64,000 nucleotides of DNA, taken from Arenicola marina (taxonomy: Eukaryota > Annelida > Polychaeta > Arenicolidae). This document shows positions 42,901 through 52,849 of this stretch, piece after piece; positions within the stretch are counted from its first letter, which is position 1; each line of letters opens with the position of its first letter. The stretch covers positions 74,840,119 through 74,904,118 of the forward strand of contig OZ025248.1 in assembly GCA_964019135.1 (NCBI GenBank). Reading direction: 5' to 3'. A program made the position numbers and the translations under genes. The notes under the pieces are model-generated. The model was not told the DNA's origin and did no database searches. It saw nothing but the letters and a program-made list of their open reading frames with translations.

Positions 42901-44743
42901 TATCCTAGTTAACGCACTATTTTAGCCACATGTGGTTAATATCGATATTTTTCGCTATGTGGCACTAACCTTACGCAGGCGATACCTTCCGGTCTTGCGG
43001 CGTCTGCCCAATAACTTCATCTTCGAGCCGTGGAAGGCGCCACTGTCGGTGCAAGAGGCCGCCAAGTGTGTGGTGGGCAAGGACTACCCGATGCCAATGG
43101 TCAACCACCAGGAAGTTAGCTATGTCAACATTGAACGTATGAAGCTCGTCTACCGCCAACTGGTCCTGCAGGGAGGTTAGCTCACCGATAGGCAGAAACA
43201 CCGCGATTATCTCCTTAAAGTTGCATATCGAGCTCTTTTCCGCCAGAAGGAAGCCCAGGCAACATATATCTATATCACAATGTGTAGAGAACTCGATTGT
43301 TTCATTCTATTAATTCAGAAACCTTGTAAACATAGCCGTTTCGGCTGTGATATGGTTGGTTGGTTATTTAGGACGCTTTAACCACTTTTGGTCATATCGC
43401 GTCAATGGGAGAAGGTAGGGAGAGTGGAGCCATGTCACCGGGGGTAACCCCCTACTTTTCACGAAGAAAGACATGGAAGACATTTATCCTGCGACCACAC
43501 AGACATGGCAACAGCGGTGCTCGAACCACCAATCCACGTGCCGTTAGGCTCTCAGGTGACCAGAGCACTCAATGCGAGCGCTCTAGCCCTCTGAGCTATC
43601 GCGCCGGCCCCGATGTGATGCGGCAAACGTGTCTAACCCGGGTCACCGCAGAACTCTGTCGCGGCACTGCTACTTATAAAAAAGCATCGCTAAGTTCACA
43701 AACTGATGACGGTTTACCACTAAGTTGAAAACCTGTGGTAAATTGATATCACGGGCAAGGCCAAGGGACTCTATTTTCCGGTCTGGCGTGTGTGGAATAT
43801 AGACAATTTTTTTTGGGACTATTCAAGGACTGATTCTTATTTGTATTTGGACATCTTTAGTATTGGCGGGAAAGAGCTCGATATGCAACTTTAATTTTAT
43901 GTGTAGTAATTTAGTAATATGCGTATGTACGACCCTCTGAATTTCAGCGTCTGTTCTACCGTAACTTAAAAAAATATACATTCTCACACGTAATAAGCAT
44001 TCCGAGATAATGTTCCGTAAGAAACCCCAGTCTGTAGTCCTCACAGACTACTTACCTGTCTGTGAAGGTTTTTCAGCAGAGATAATTTGGCGATTGTGTA
44101 AATTGCTGAGTCATGTTGCAGGGCCGCTGACCAAGTACATCCGGAAGCGTCAGCAGCACGTGGTGGAGCCCCACATAAACGAGGGAGCCCTGCTGTCCAG
44201 TATGTACACACGAAAAAACATGAATTGTTTGTGTTTTAGTCCATGTTTTTTCAGTTTAACCCGATAACCCTAATATTTCTGGTATTTTAAATTAGTACAT
44301 TGAGGAGCCCTTTATACTTTGCATATACTTACTTAGCAATTTAGGAGGTTTTGTTTTCAATCTATTTAAGGTACAAAATTCGTATTTGACGCATCTGTTG
44401 TATTCAATTGTATGTACTCATAGGCCAGTGTACAATATAGTACAAAAGAGACACTTGAATATAAAAAACATTCGGTGTTAATCTTAAGCCTGTGCTGATT
44501 GTTTGTTTGTTTCTGATTACAGTGAAGGTGCGACAGTTGATGTTGATGCCGCGGAGGGGGGAGGCGGTGCAGGCCAAGCGCGGCCACAGCTCAAGCTCCA
44601 GCTCAGAGCAGGACCACAAGCAGCAGCGGGTCTCCAACGCAATGCTACCGGCTCCCGACACCCTGCCCCACGGCCAGGCCGCCCACAGCCTGCCCCATGG
44701 CCAGACCGCCCACAGCCTGCCCCATGGCAAGCCCGCCCACTGA
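36674..44743 (+). CDS. CRY: Animal cryptochrome, vertebrate-like (type II) CRY, 12 coding exons, 617 aa
   Basis: Joining 36674-36900, 37965-38073, 38525-38667, 38981-39165, 40107-40195, 40328-40468, 40760-40930, 41473-41613, 42357-42508, 42979-43175, 44122-44199 and 44523-44743 gives 617 codons plus TGA. Residues about 25-190 form the photolyase alpha/beta domain ([35 protein letters not shown]). Residues about 225-515 form the FAD-binding domain ([80 protein letters not shown]). NAGTWMW holds the flavin-proximal Trp region. HDDKYGIP and [20 protein letters not shown] resemble repressor-type animal CRYs rather than Drosophila-type CRY. The 99-residue C-tail is basic then Ser-rich and ends in minisatellite-derived text. 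In such CRYs the role is repression of CLOCK:BMAL1 in the nucleus. A 6-4 photolyase is the main alternative. Confidence 0.95.
37264..37787. repeat. CRY intron 1 repeat: 15-16-bp units plus a 97-bp duplicated block
   Basis: Units AATCCTGAATCAGACAG and GATCCTGAATCAGACAG fill 37264-37330 and 37425-37695. A 97-bp block (TGCCTGTATGGGACAGTTAC to CACCTTGGAATC) occurs at 37331-37427 and again 358 bp later at 37689-37785, with four differences. It contains the hairpin ACTCCAC-AATCTTA-GTGGAGT. Confidence 0.9.
37965..38073 (+). CDS. CRY: CRY exon 2
   Basis: 109 nt encoding (R)[18 protein letters not shown] and [18 protein letters not shown], with a GTTGCAG| acceptor and TTTAAG|GTGATT donor. Confidence 0.95.
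38525..38667 (+). CDS. CRY: CRY exon 3
   Basis: 143 nt encoding [20 protein letters not shown] and on to SHTLYSLK. The acceptor is TATGTAG| and the donor CAAAAA|GTAAGT. The phase is shared with exon 4. Confidence 0.95.
38981..39165 (+). CDS. CRY: CRY exon 4
   Basis: 185 nt encoding [20 protein letters not shown] and on to [12 protein letters not shown]. The acceptor is TATTTCAG| and the donor TCTTG|GTGAGT. Confidence 0.95.
39622..39873 (+). pseudogene. Non-LTR retrotransposon ORF2 C-terminal fragment in CRY intron 4
   Basis: The open frame reads [40 protein letters not shown] and onward to FKFRKAN stop. The C..C...E.E.H.LLECP.Y..LR pattern is the post-RT Cys/His motif of CR1/jockey-like elements. 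A stop lies just upstream in frame, so only the tail survives. Confidence 0.8.
39806..39947 (+). repeat. 71-bp tandem duplication at the LINE 3' end
   Basis: 39806-39876 and 39877-39947 differ by one base (TTTTG/TTTAG). The first copy contains the last 21 codons and stop of the LINE frame. Confidence 0.95.
40107..40195 (+). CDS. CRY: CRY exon 5
   Basis: 89 nt encoding (G)[19 protein letters not shown] and [10 protein letters not shown]. The acceptor is CTTTCAG| and the donor GAAAG|GTAATA. Confidence 0.95.
40328..40468 (+). CDS. CRY: CRY exon 6, with a GC 5' splice site
   Basis: Forty-seven codons, [20 protein letters not shown] and on to WKLTLLYRK. The acceptor CCCTAAAG| is weak. Conservation ends exactly at CGAAAG|GCAAGG, which fits the strong-consensus class of GC-AG introns. 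No GT donor at or near this point preserves the frame into exon 7. Confidence 0.9.
40760..40930 (+). CDS. CRY: CRY exon 7
   Basis: Fifty-seven codons starting [20 protein letters not shown] and ending AVAKWAE, with a TTTTCAG| acceptor and GCCGAG|GTAGAA donor. The first residues are a basic, Cys-containing stretch where vertebrate CRYs have a variable loop. Confidence 0.94.
41473..41613 (+). CDS. CRY: CRY exon 8
   Basis: Forty-seven codons, [20 protein letters not shown] and on to [11 protein letters not shown], the most conserved FAD-pocket exon. The acceptor is TTTTAAG| and the donor ATGAAG|GTCCGA, weak at +3 to +5. Confidence 0.95.
42049..42352. repeat. 31-bp minisatellite abutting the CRY exon 9 acceptor (about 10 copies)
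   Basis: Unit TGACGTGGTGTTGCCATGAC then GTGACGACGTC, with CTGTGCC variants that drop two bases. It fills the end of intron 8 to within four bases of the exon. Each unit has up to three TGACG half-sites of the CRE type. Confidence 0.95.
42357..42508 (+). CDS. CRY: CRY exon 9
   Basis: 152 nt encoding [20 protein letters not shown] and on to DPNGDYI. The acceptor GACGTGCAG| directly follows a 31-bp minisatellite with no pyrimidine tract. The donor is CATCAG|GTTGGT. Confidence 0.95.
42847..42873 (+). mobile_element. SINE tail fragment
   Basis: GACCAAAAGTGGTTAAAGCG then TCCTGA is the reverse complement of the tail of the SINE at 43372. Nothing upstream aligns. Confidence 0.55.
42979..43175 (+). 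CDS. CRY: CRY exon 10
   Basis: 197 nt encoding [20 protein letters not shown] and on to [17 protein letters not shown], the last FAD-domain helices. The acceptor is TACGCAG| and the donor GGGAG|GTTAGC. Confidence 0.95.
43219..43890. mobile_element. 672-bp TTAA-flanked element in CRY intron 10, with a SINE inside
   Basis: The 27-bp terminal inverted repeats have one mismatch (AGTTGCATATCGAGCTCTTT...CGCCA). TTAA occurs at both ends (43215-43218, 43891-43894). A TTAA target is typical of piggyBac-type transposons. There is no coding capacity. The SINE occupies 43372-43611. Confidence 0.85.
43372..43611 (-). mobile_element. tRNA-derived SINE, near full length
   Basis: On the minus strand it begins GGGGCCGGCGCGATAGCTCA then GAGGGCTAGAGCGCTCGCAT, with an A-box-like ATAGCTCAGAGGG. 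A B-box-like GGTTCGAGCACC follows 60 bases later. The body contains TGTCTGTGTGGTCGCAGGAT and GGGGGTTACCCCCGGTGACA and ends ...ACCAAAAGTGGTTAAAGCGTCC. Relatives lie at 26905-27050, 33861-33925 and 42847-42873. Confidence 0.88.
44122..44199 (+). CDS. CRY: CRY exon 11, start of C-terminal tail
   Basis: 78 nt encoding [20 protein letters not shown] and GALLS. The acceptor is TTGCAG| and the donor GTCCA|GTATGT. YIRKRQQ is a small basic cluster. Alignment to other CRYs ends here, so exon structure rests on phase and splice consensus. Confidence 0.85.
44523..44743 (+). CDS. CRY: CRY exon 12, tail ending in minisatellite-encoded repeats
   Basis: ATTACAG| acceptor; with exon 11 it reads [40 protein letters not shown], then the 9-residue repeats [26 protein letters not shown] and stop. 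Each repeat is one 27-bp minisatellite unit, and the TGA comes from the first 46-bp unit. The frame is retained from exon 11. Confidence 0.85.
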
Positions 44744-46010
44744 GTATCTTGGCCTCCACAGCCTGCCCCAGGGCCAGGCCGCCCGCTGAGTATCTTGGCC
44801 TCCACAGCCTGCCCCATGGCCAGGCCGCCCACAGCCTGCCCCAGGGCCAGGCCGCCCACTGAGTATCTTGGCCCCCAGAGCCTGCCCCATGGCCAGGCCG
44901 CCCACTGAGTATCTTGACCCCCACAGCCTGCCCCAGGGCCAGGCTGGGCACTGAGTATCTTGGCCCCCACAGTCTGCCCCATGGCCAGGCCGCCCACAGC
45001 CTGCCCCAGGGCCAGGCCGCCCACAGCCTGCCCCAGGGCAAGTCCGCCCACTGAGTATCTTAGCCCCCAGAGCCTGCCCCATGGCCAGGCCGCCCACAGC
45101 CTGCCCCAGGGCCAGGCCGCCCACTGAGTATCTTGGCCCCCACAGCCTGGCCCAGGGCAAGTCCGCCCACTGAGTCTCTTGGCCCCCACAGCCTGCCCCA
45201 TGGCCAGGCCGCCCACTGAGTATCTAGGCCCCCACAGCCTGCCCCATGGCCAGGCCGCCCACTGAGTATCTAGGCCCCCACAGCCTGCGCCAGGGCCAGC
45301 TCGCCCACTGAGTATCTTGGCCCCCACAGCCTGCTCCAAGGCTAGGCCGCCCACTGAGTATCTTGGCCTCCACAGCCTGCCCCAAGACCATGCCGCCCAC
45401 TGAGAATATGGCCGCCCCCAGCCTGCCCCATGGCCAGGCCGCCCGCTGAGTATCTTGGCCTCCACAGCCTGTCCCAGGGCCAGGCCGCCCACTGAGTATC
45501 TTGGCCTCCACAGCCTGCCCCATGGCCAGGCCGCCCACAGCCTGCCCCATGGCCAGGCCGCCCACTGAGTATCTTGGCCTCCACAGCCTGCCCCATGGCC
45601 AGGCCGCCGAATGAGTATCTTGGCCCCCACAGCCTGGCCCAGGGCAAGTCCGCCCACTGAGTATATTGGCCCCCACAGCCTGCCCCATGGCCAGGCCGCC
45701 CACTGAGTATCTTGGCCCCCACAGCCTGCCCCATGGCCAGGCCGCCCACTGAGTATCTTGGCCTGCACAGCCTGCCCCATGGCCAGGCCGCCCACAGCCT
45801 GCCCCAGGGCCAGGCCGCCCACTGAGTATCTTGGCCCCCACAGCCTGCCCCATGGCCAGGCCGCCCACTGAGTATCTTGGCCCCCACAGCCTGGCCCATG
45901 GCCAGGCCGCCCACTGAGTATCTTGGCCCCCACAGCCTGCCCCATGGCCAGGCCGCCCACTGAGTATCTTGGCCTGCACAGCCTGCCCTATGGCCTGGCC
46001 ACGCACTGAG
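44690..46010. repeat. 46/27-bp GC-rich minisatellite spanning the CRY stop codon and 3' flank
   Basis: The long unit is CCCACTGAGTATCTTGGCCC then CCACAGCCTGCCCCATGGCC and AGGCCG. The short unit lacks a 19-base CTGAGTATCTTGGCCC-containing segment. About 30 units in total. The first short units are translated in CRY exon 12 and the remainder is 3' UTR or flank. The minus strand is open for 518 codons only because of the repeat. Confidence 0.95.
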
Positions 46011-46280
46011 CATCACAGGGCCAGTATCTTGAGTATCTTGGCCTCGGCATTATTGAGAGACTCGTGTCTGTCACTGATGGAATGCCCTAAGAAACGAATG
46101 TCTTGCATGTTGTGATGTGGAAGTGAGTGTGTGGGGGCTAATTGCTGTGTGGTTCATTGCAACAGTGCGTTGGGCAATCCAGTATTCATGTGTGTGCATA
46201 TAGGGGAATCTTACCTCACTTTTATTCCATCATACGATTTACCTTTGAAGTTGACAATGATTGACGAAATCTAAAATGTT

Positions 46281-46738
46281 ATGGACCAATCAAAGTGTGT
46301 ACAGTGTTTGTGTACGCCCAGTTATGGACCAATCAAAGTGTGTACAGTGTTTGTATACGCCCAGTTATGGACCAATCAAAGTGTGTACAATGTTTGTATA
46401 CACCCAGTTATGGACCAATCAAAGTGTGTAGTGTTTGTGTACGCCCAGTTATGGACCAATCAAAGTGTGTACAGTGTTTGTATACACCCAGTTATGGACC
46501 AATCAAAGTGTGTACAATGTTTGTATTCACCCAGTTATGGACCAATCAAAGTGTGTACAGTGTTTGTATACACCCAGTTATGGACCAATCACAGTGTGTA
46601 CAGTGTTTGTATACACTCAGTTATGGACCAATCAAAGTGTGTACAATGTTTGTATACACCCAGTTATGGACCAATCAAAGTGTGTACAGTGTTTGTATAG
46701 ACCCAGTTATGGACCAATCAAAGTGTGTTCAGTGTTTG
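46281..46738. repeat. 43-bp minisatellite with a CCAAT motif per unit (about 11 copies)
   Basis: Unit ATGGACCAATCAAAGTGTGT then ACAGTGTTTGTATACACCCA GTT, with one shortened copy at 46411-46450. GGACCAATCA fits the NF-Y consensus (CCAAT with flanking purines). Confidence 0.95.
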
Positions 46739-47317
46739 AAAATGAGATATTGTTCTTAGAGCAGTATTGATTCGGTTGTTTATGAATGTTAAAAGCAAAC
46801 TGACCCGATGTGCTCTTCGCGTTCATTTTGATAAGTATCTAATATTGTCTCAAAATGTTAGCGTTTCACGTGCTAAAATATTACGTGATCACTGCATTTA
46901 AGTTTCCGTCCAGCTATATGATGTATTTTATGACTTACAAGTTAGCTGTGTGGGTAAACAGATCCATCCAAGCACACTTTGTTATATAATTTGGTATAGT
47001 TGGTTATGAGTAAGCGGATGGAGTTTGATCTTGGGTTAGCATGACTGCGTGCCTTCCCCGATCCATAGGCATGGCAATGCCTGCAGTATGTACCCCCACC
47101 CCCGCTTTCGTGTTCCCAATGCGGCCCTTGTTTGTTGGTGTACCAGCTAACGAGTAACTATATTCTGCGTCGCTCTTGTCTGCGTAAAAAAGTACAACAC
47201 AGCCATGAAATGTCCCATGAGTCCCATTTAAAAAACTCTTACAGTGTTGAATGATAAATTAAGCATTAAATGGTATTCTTTCCAGTATCATCTTGATACG
47301 ACGTAGCGCTTTAAGAA

Positions 47318-50300
47318 CTTCCAACTTATCGTGGTTGCTATTGTCGTCGAGTGATCCCGTGCTATTGTACCGAGTGATATACTTCCAACTTGTCGTGGTT
47401 GGTATTGTCGTCGAGTGATCCTGTGCTATTGTACCCAGTGATATACTTCCAACTTGTCGTGGTTGGTATTGTCGTCGAGTGATCCTGTGCTATTGTACCC
47501 AGTGATATACTTCCAACTTGTCGTGGTTGGTATTGTCGTCGAGTGATCCCGTGCTATTGTACCGAGTGATATACTTCCAACTTGTCGTGGTTGGTATTGT
47601 CGTCGAGTGATCCCGTGCTATTGTACCCAGTGATATACTTCCAACTTGTCGTGGTTGGTATTGTCGTCGAGTGATCCTGTGCTATTGTACCCAGTGATAT
47701 ACTTCCAACTTGTCGTGGTTGGTATTGTCGTCGAGTGATCCTGTGCTATTGTACCGAGTGATATACTTCCAACTTATCGTGGTTGGTATTGTCGTCGAGT
47801 GGTCCTGTGCTATTGTACCCAGTGATATACTTCCAACTTGTCGTGGTTGGTATTGTCGTCGAGTGATCCTGTGCTATTGTACCGAGTGATATACTTCCAA
47901 CTTGTCGTGGTTGGTATTGTCGTCGAGTGGTCCTGTGCTATTGTACCCAGTGATATACTTCCAACTTGTCGTGGTTGGTATTGTCGTCGAGTGATCCCGT
48001 GCTATTGTACCGAGTGATATACTTCCAACTTGTCGTGGTTGGTATTGTCGTCGAGTGATCCTGTGCTATTGTACCCAGTGATATACTTCCAACTTGTCGT
48101 GGTTGGTATTGTCGTCGAGTGATCCTGTGCTATTGTACCCAGTGATATACTTCCAACTTGTCGTGGTTGGTATTGTCGTCGAGTGATCCCGTGCTATTGT
48201 ACCCAGTGATGTACTTCCAACTTGTCGTGGTTGGTATTGTCGTCGAGTGATCCCGTGCTATTGTACCCAGTGATGTACTTCCAACTTGTCGTGGTTGGTA
48301 TTGTCGTCGAGTGATCCCGTGCTATTGTACCCAGTGATGTACTTCCAACTTGTCGTGGTTGGTATTGTCGTCGAGTGATCCTGTGCTATTGTACCGAGTG
48401 ATATACTTCCAACTTGTCGTGGTTGGTATTGTCGTCGAGTGATCCCGTGCTATTGTACCCAGTGATGTACTTCCAACTTGTCGTGGTTGGTATTGTCGTC
48501 GAGTGATCCTGTGCTATTGTACCGAGTGATATACTTCCAACTTGTCGTGGTTGGTATTGTCGTCGAGTGATCCTGTGCTATTGTACCGAGTGATATACTT
48601 CCAACTTGTCGTGGTTGGTATTGTCGTCGAGTGATCCCGTGCTATTGTACCCAGTGATATACTTCCAACTTATCGTGGTTGCTATTGTCGTCGAGTGATC
48701 CTGTGCTATTGTACCCAGTGATATACTTCCAACTTGTCGTGGTTGGTATTGTCGTCGAGTGATCCTGTGCTATTGTACCCAGTGATATACTTCCAACTTG
48801 TCGTGGTTGGTATTGTCGTCGAGTGATCCTGTGCTATTGTACCCAGTGATATACTTCCAACTTGTCGTGGTTGGTATTGTCGTCGAGTGATCCTGTGCTA
48901 TTGTACCCAGTGATATACTTCCAACTTGTCGTGGTTGGTATTGTCGTCGAGTGATCCTGTGCTATTGTACCCAGTGATATACTTCCAACTTGTCGTGGTT
49001 GGTATTGTCGTCGAGTGATCCTGTGCTATTGTACCGAGTGATATACTTCCAACTTGTCGTGGTTGGTATTGTCGTCGAGTGATCCTGTGCTATTGTACCC
49101 AGTGATATACTTCCAACTTGTCGTGGTTGGTATTGTCGTCGAGTGATCCTGTGCTATTGTACCGAGTGATATACTTCCAACTTGTCGTGGTTGGTATTGT
49201 CGTCGAGTGATCCCGTGCTATTGTACCCAGTGATATACTTCCAACTTGTCGTGGTTGGTATTGTCGTCGAGTGATCCTGTGCTATTGTACCCAGTGATAT
49301 ACTTCCAACTTATCGTGGTTGCTATTGTCGTCGAGTGATCCTGTGCTATTGTACCCAGTGATATACTTCCAACTTGTCGTGGTTGGTATTGTCGTCGAGT
49401 GATCCTGTGCTATTGTACCCAGTGATATACTTCCAACTTGTCGTGGTTGGTATTGTCGTCGAGTGATCCTGTGCTATTGTACCCAGTGATATACTTCCAA
49501 CTTATCGTGGTTGCTATTGTCGTCGAGTGATCCTGTGCTATTGTACCCAGTGATATACTTCCAACTTGTCGTGGTTGGTATTGTCGTCGAGTGATCCTGT
49601 GCTATTGTACCCAGTGATATACTTCCAACTTGTCGTGGTTGGTATTGTCGTCGAGTGATCCTGTGCTATTGTACCGAGTGATATACTTCCAACTTGTAGT
49701 GGTTGGTATTGTCGTCGAGTGATCCTGTGCTATTGTACCCAGTGATATACTTCCAACTTGTCGTGGTTGGTATTGTCGTCGAGTGATCCTGTGCTATTGT
49801 ACCCAGTGATATACTTCCAACTTATCGTGGTTGCTATTGTCGTCGAGTGATCCTGTGCTATTGTACCCAGTGATATACTTCCAACTTGTCGTGGTTGGTA
49901 TTGTCGTCGAGTGATCCTGTGCTATTGTACCCAGTGATATACTTCCAACTTATCGTGGTTGGTATTGTCGTCGAGTGATCCTGTGCTATTGTACCCAGTG
50001 ATATACTTCCAACTTGTCGTGGTTGGTATTGTCGTCGAGTGATCCTGTGCTATTGTACCCAGTGATATACTTCCAACTTGTCGTGGTTGCTATTGTCGTC
50101 GAGTGATCCCGTGCTATTGTACCGAGTGATATACTTCCAACTTGTCGTGGTTGGTATTGTCGTCGAGTGATCCTGTGCTATTGTACCCAGTGATATACTT
50201 CCAACTTGTCGTGGTTGCTATTGTCGTCGAGTGATCCCGTGCTATTGTACCGAGTGATATACTTCCAACTTGTCGTGGTTGGTATTGTCGTCGAGTGATC

Positions 50301-51545
50301 CCGTGCTATTGTACCGAGTGATATACTTCCAACTTGTCGTGGTTGGTATTGTCGTCGAGTGATCCCGTGCTATTGTACCCAGTGATATACTTCCAACTTG
50401 TCGTGGTTGGTATTGTCGTCGAGTGATCCTGTGCTATTGTACCCAGTGATATACTTCCAACTTATCGTGGTTGCTATTGTCGTCGAGTGATCCTGTGCTA
50501 TTGTACCCAGTGATATACTTCCAACTTGTCGTGGTTGGTATTGTCGTCGAGTGATCCTGTGCTATTGTACCCAGTGATATACTTCCAACTTGTCGTGGTT
50601 GGTATTGTCGTCGAGTGATCCTGTGCTATTGTACCCAGTGATATACTTCCAACTTATCGTGGTTGCTATTGTCGTCGAGTGATCCTGTGCTATTGTACCC
50701 AGTGATATACTTCCAACTTGTCGTGGTTGGTATTGTCGTCGAGTGATCCTGTGCTATTGTACCCAGTGATATACTTCCAACTTGTCGTGGTTGGTATTGT
50801 CGTCGAGTGATCCTGTGCTATTGTACCGAGTGATATACTTCCAACTTGTAGTGGTTGGTATTGTCGTCGAGTGATCCTGTGCTATTGTACCCAGTGATAT
50901 ACTTCCAACTTGTCGTGGTTGGTATTGTCGTCGAGTGATCCTGTGCTATTGTACCCAGTGATATACTTCCAACTTATCGTGGTTGCTATTGTCGTCGAGT
51001 GATCCTGTGCTATTGTACCCAGTGATATACTTCCAACTTGTCGTGGTTGGTATTGTCGTCGAGTGATCCTGTGCTATTGTACCCAGTGATATACTTCCAA
51101 CTTGTCGTGGTTGCTATTGTCGTCGAGTGATCCTGTGCTATTGTACCCAGTGATATACTTCCAACTTGTCGTGGTTGGTATTGTCGTCGAGTGATCCTGT
51201 GCTATTGTACCCAGTGATATACTTCCAACTTGTCGTGGTTGGTATTGTCGTCGAGTGATCCTGTGCTATTGTACCGAGTGATATACTTCCAACTTGTAGT
51301 GGTTGGTATTGTCGTCGAGTGATCCTGTGCTATTGTACCCAGTGATATACTTCCAACTTGTCGTGGTTGGTATTGTCGTCGAGTGATCCCGTGCTATTGT
51401 ACCCAGTGATATACTTCCAACTTGTAGTGGTTGGTATTGTCGTCGAGTGATCCCGTGCTATTGTACCCAGTGATGTACTTCCAACTTGTCGTGGTTGCTA
51501 TTGTCGTCGAGTGATCCTGTGCTATTGTACCGAGTGATATACTTG
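47318..51545. repeat. 64-bp satellite array (about 66 copies) with higher-order structure
   Basis: Unit ATACTTCCAACTTGTCGTGG then TTGGTATTGTCGTCGAGTGA, TCCTGTGCTATTGTACCCAG, TGAT. Period is exactly 64 with essentially no indels. Variants (TATCG/GGTTGCTATT, CCCGTG, CCGAG, TGTAGTGG) recur in register when shifted by 1152 bp (18 units): 49311/50463, 49503/50655, 49695/50847, 49823/50975. Confidence 0.97.
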
Positions 51546-52655
51546 GCCAGTTGTTAAAAACTAAGATCTAGTTCAAATGACTTAAGAGACGCTCATTCTG
51601 CTGAAGTGAAAGCAGCCGTGGTAAAGCTTGGCTACTGATGATGGGTAGCCACGAGATGACTCCAGAGTGCCACTCGGAGAGGACACGAGCGGCAAGGTTT
51701 AATGTATTTAAATAGTGGTACTAAAGTATTTGGCTTCCGTATTGACGATGTATTTGACTTAAGGGATTATTTGTGAGGCGTCCATTCCACATTCGTTTGG
51801 TGTCTAGTCCTCGAGTGACCTCAATATCCCTGCAGATTGCATATCCTGATATATTGTATAGATACCAGTAATCGTTTTAACGGATCCTACGGCATTTTTC
51901 ACCTTTATCCTGCCTTATCTTTTGGGCTATTTTGGTAGAATTTACCGGACATATTGCTTCCTTTAGTCAGAGTATACATTTTAATATATGTTTTACATGT
52001 TATCGTTCCATGCGACCAACAAGGGCGACGCGACCCGTAGCCCAGGGTATTCTGTCAAGAAGGTCCAGAACGTCATTCCCTTGCACTTAACGGCCTTTCA
52101 TTGATATACCGAGGAGATAAACATGATATTTCTACGTGAAATATTCGAAAAGGTGCCCAAAAGCCGTATAGTTATTGTTGTTAATAATATTGTTAACTAT
52201 TTATTGTTATACTGTAGTATTATTGTATGTGTGATATCGTAGATCGATTGATCGTCATTGGCCTTCATGTTTTATTTTATAATATTATTAAAGTATGTTC
52301 AATTTGATCTCACACAAGTCACAGTTAAATAAGGATTGGCTCAAATAAAGGTCAGTAGAATGGGTTGACTTCAGAGGAAGACTGCAAACTATTGACGGCA
52401 AAATATCAAAATCGTAAAAAAGACCAGTCTGCCTTAGAAAAAACGGGTTATCTTACGTGCTCAATTAAGGAACTAGTAAACTATAGCTTTGTTACTCTTA
52501 TCACTAAATGATCAGTCTGTGAAACACTTTTGAAAATGATCTGGTCGATGGTTTTTCTGAAGGTCCAATGTACGTGAAGATCGGGACTATATTGTTAGAG
52601 GGGATCTAGAGTCGATTGACGCTTTCATTTAATCACACGCTATCTGCGTAATGCC
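51546..52655. other. Non-coding flank of the 64-bp array
   Basis: AT-rich unique sequence; no exon or transposon end recognised. Confidence 0.4.
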
Positions 52656-52659
52656 GACT

Positions 52660-52830
52660 GTTTCAGGGCCTAGAGGTGGGCGAGTGGTCTCCGCCAGGTT
52701 AGCCGTCGTGGGTTCGCACCTCATTGCCCGAATGTTCGTGCGGGATACAGGTGCCCATGTCACTATCGAAAAGAGTAGGAGTCCCTGCTCCAGTACAGGT
52801 CTCCGCTCTATCCCTGACCCTACCCACATA
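52660..52830 (+). mobile_element. Second SINE family, tRNA-like with GTGCGGGA tail
   Basis: GGTGGGCGAGTGGTCTCCGC (A-box-like, tRNA-Ser/Leu-like) and TCGTGGGTTCGCACC (B-box-like) are followed by TTCGTGCGGGATACAGGTGC and GAAAAGAGTAGGAGTCC. The tail resembles the 75-bp units at 63811-64000. Confidence 0.65.
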
Positions 52831-52849
52831 TATCGCCCAAAGTTTTAAT

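Noticed and set aside
36674..44743. 6-4 photolyase instead of cryptochrome
   Set aside because: The segments [38 protein letters not shown] and the long C-tail fit repressor-type animal CRY better. A phylogeny would settle it.
44404..46016. Minus-strand frames of 518, 260 and 224 codons ([18 protein letters not shown] repeats)
   Set aside because: They are antisense to the CRY 3' minisatellite, open in several frames, and have no non-repeat domain.
46281..46770. Plus-strand frames with QCLYTPSYGPIKV repeats
   Set aside because: They are 43-bp minisatellite text open in several frames.
47318..51545. CRISPR-like array
   Set aside because: Units are contiguous 64-mers without unique spacers, in an animal genome.
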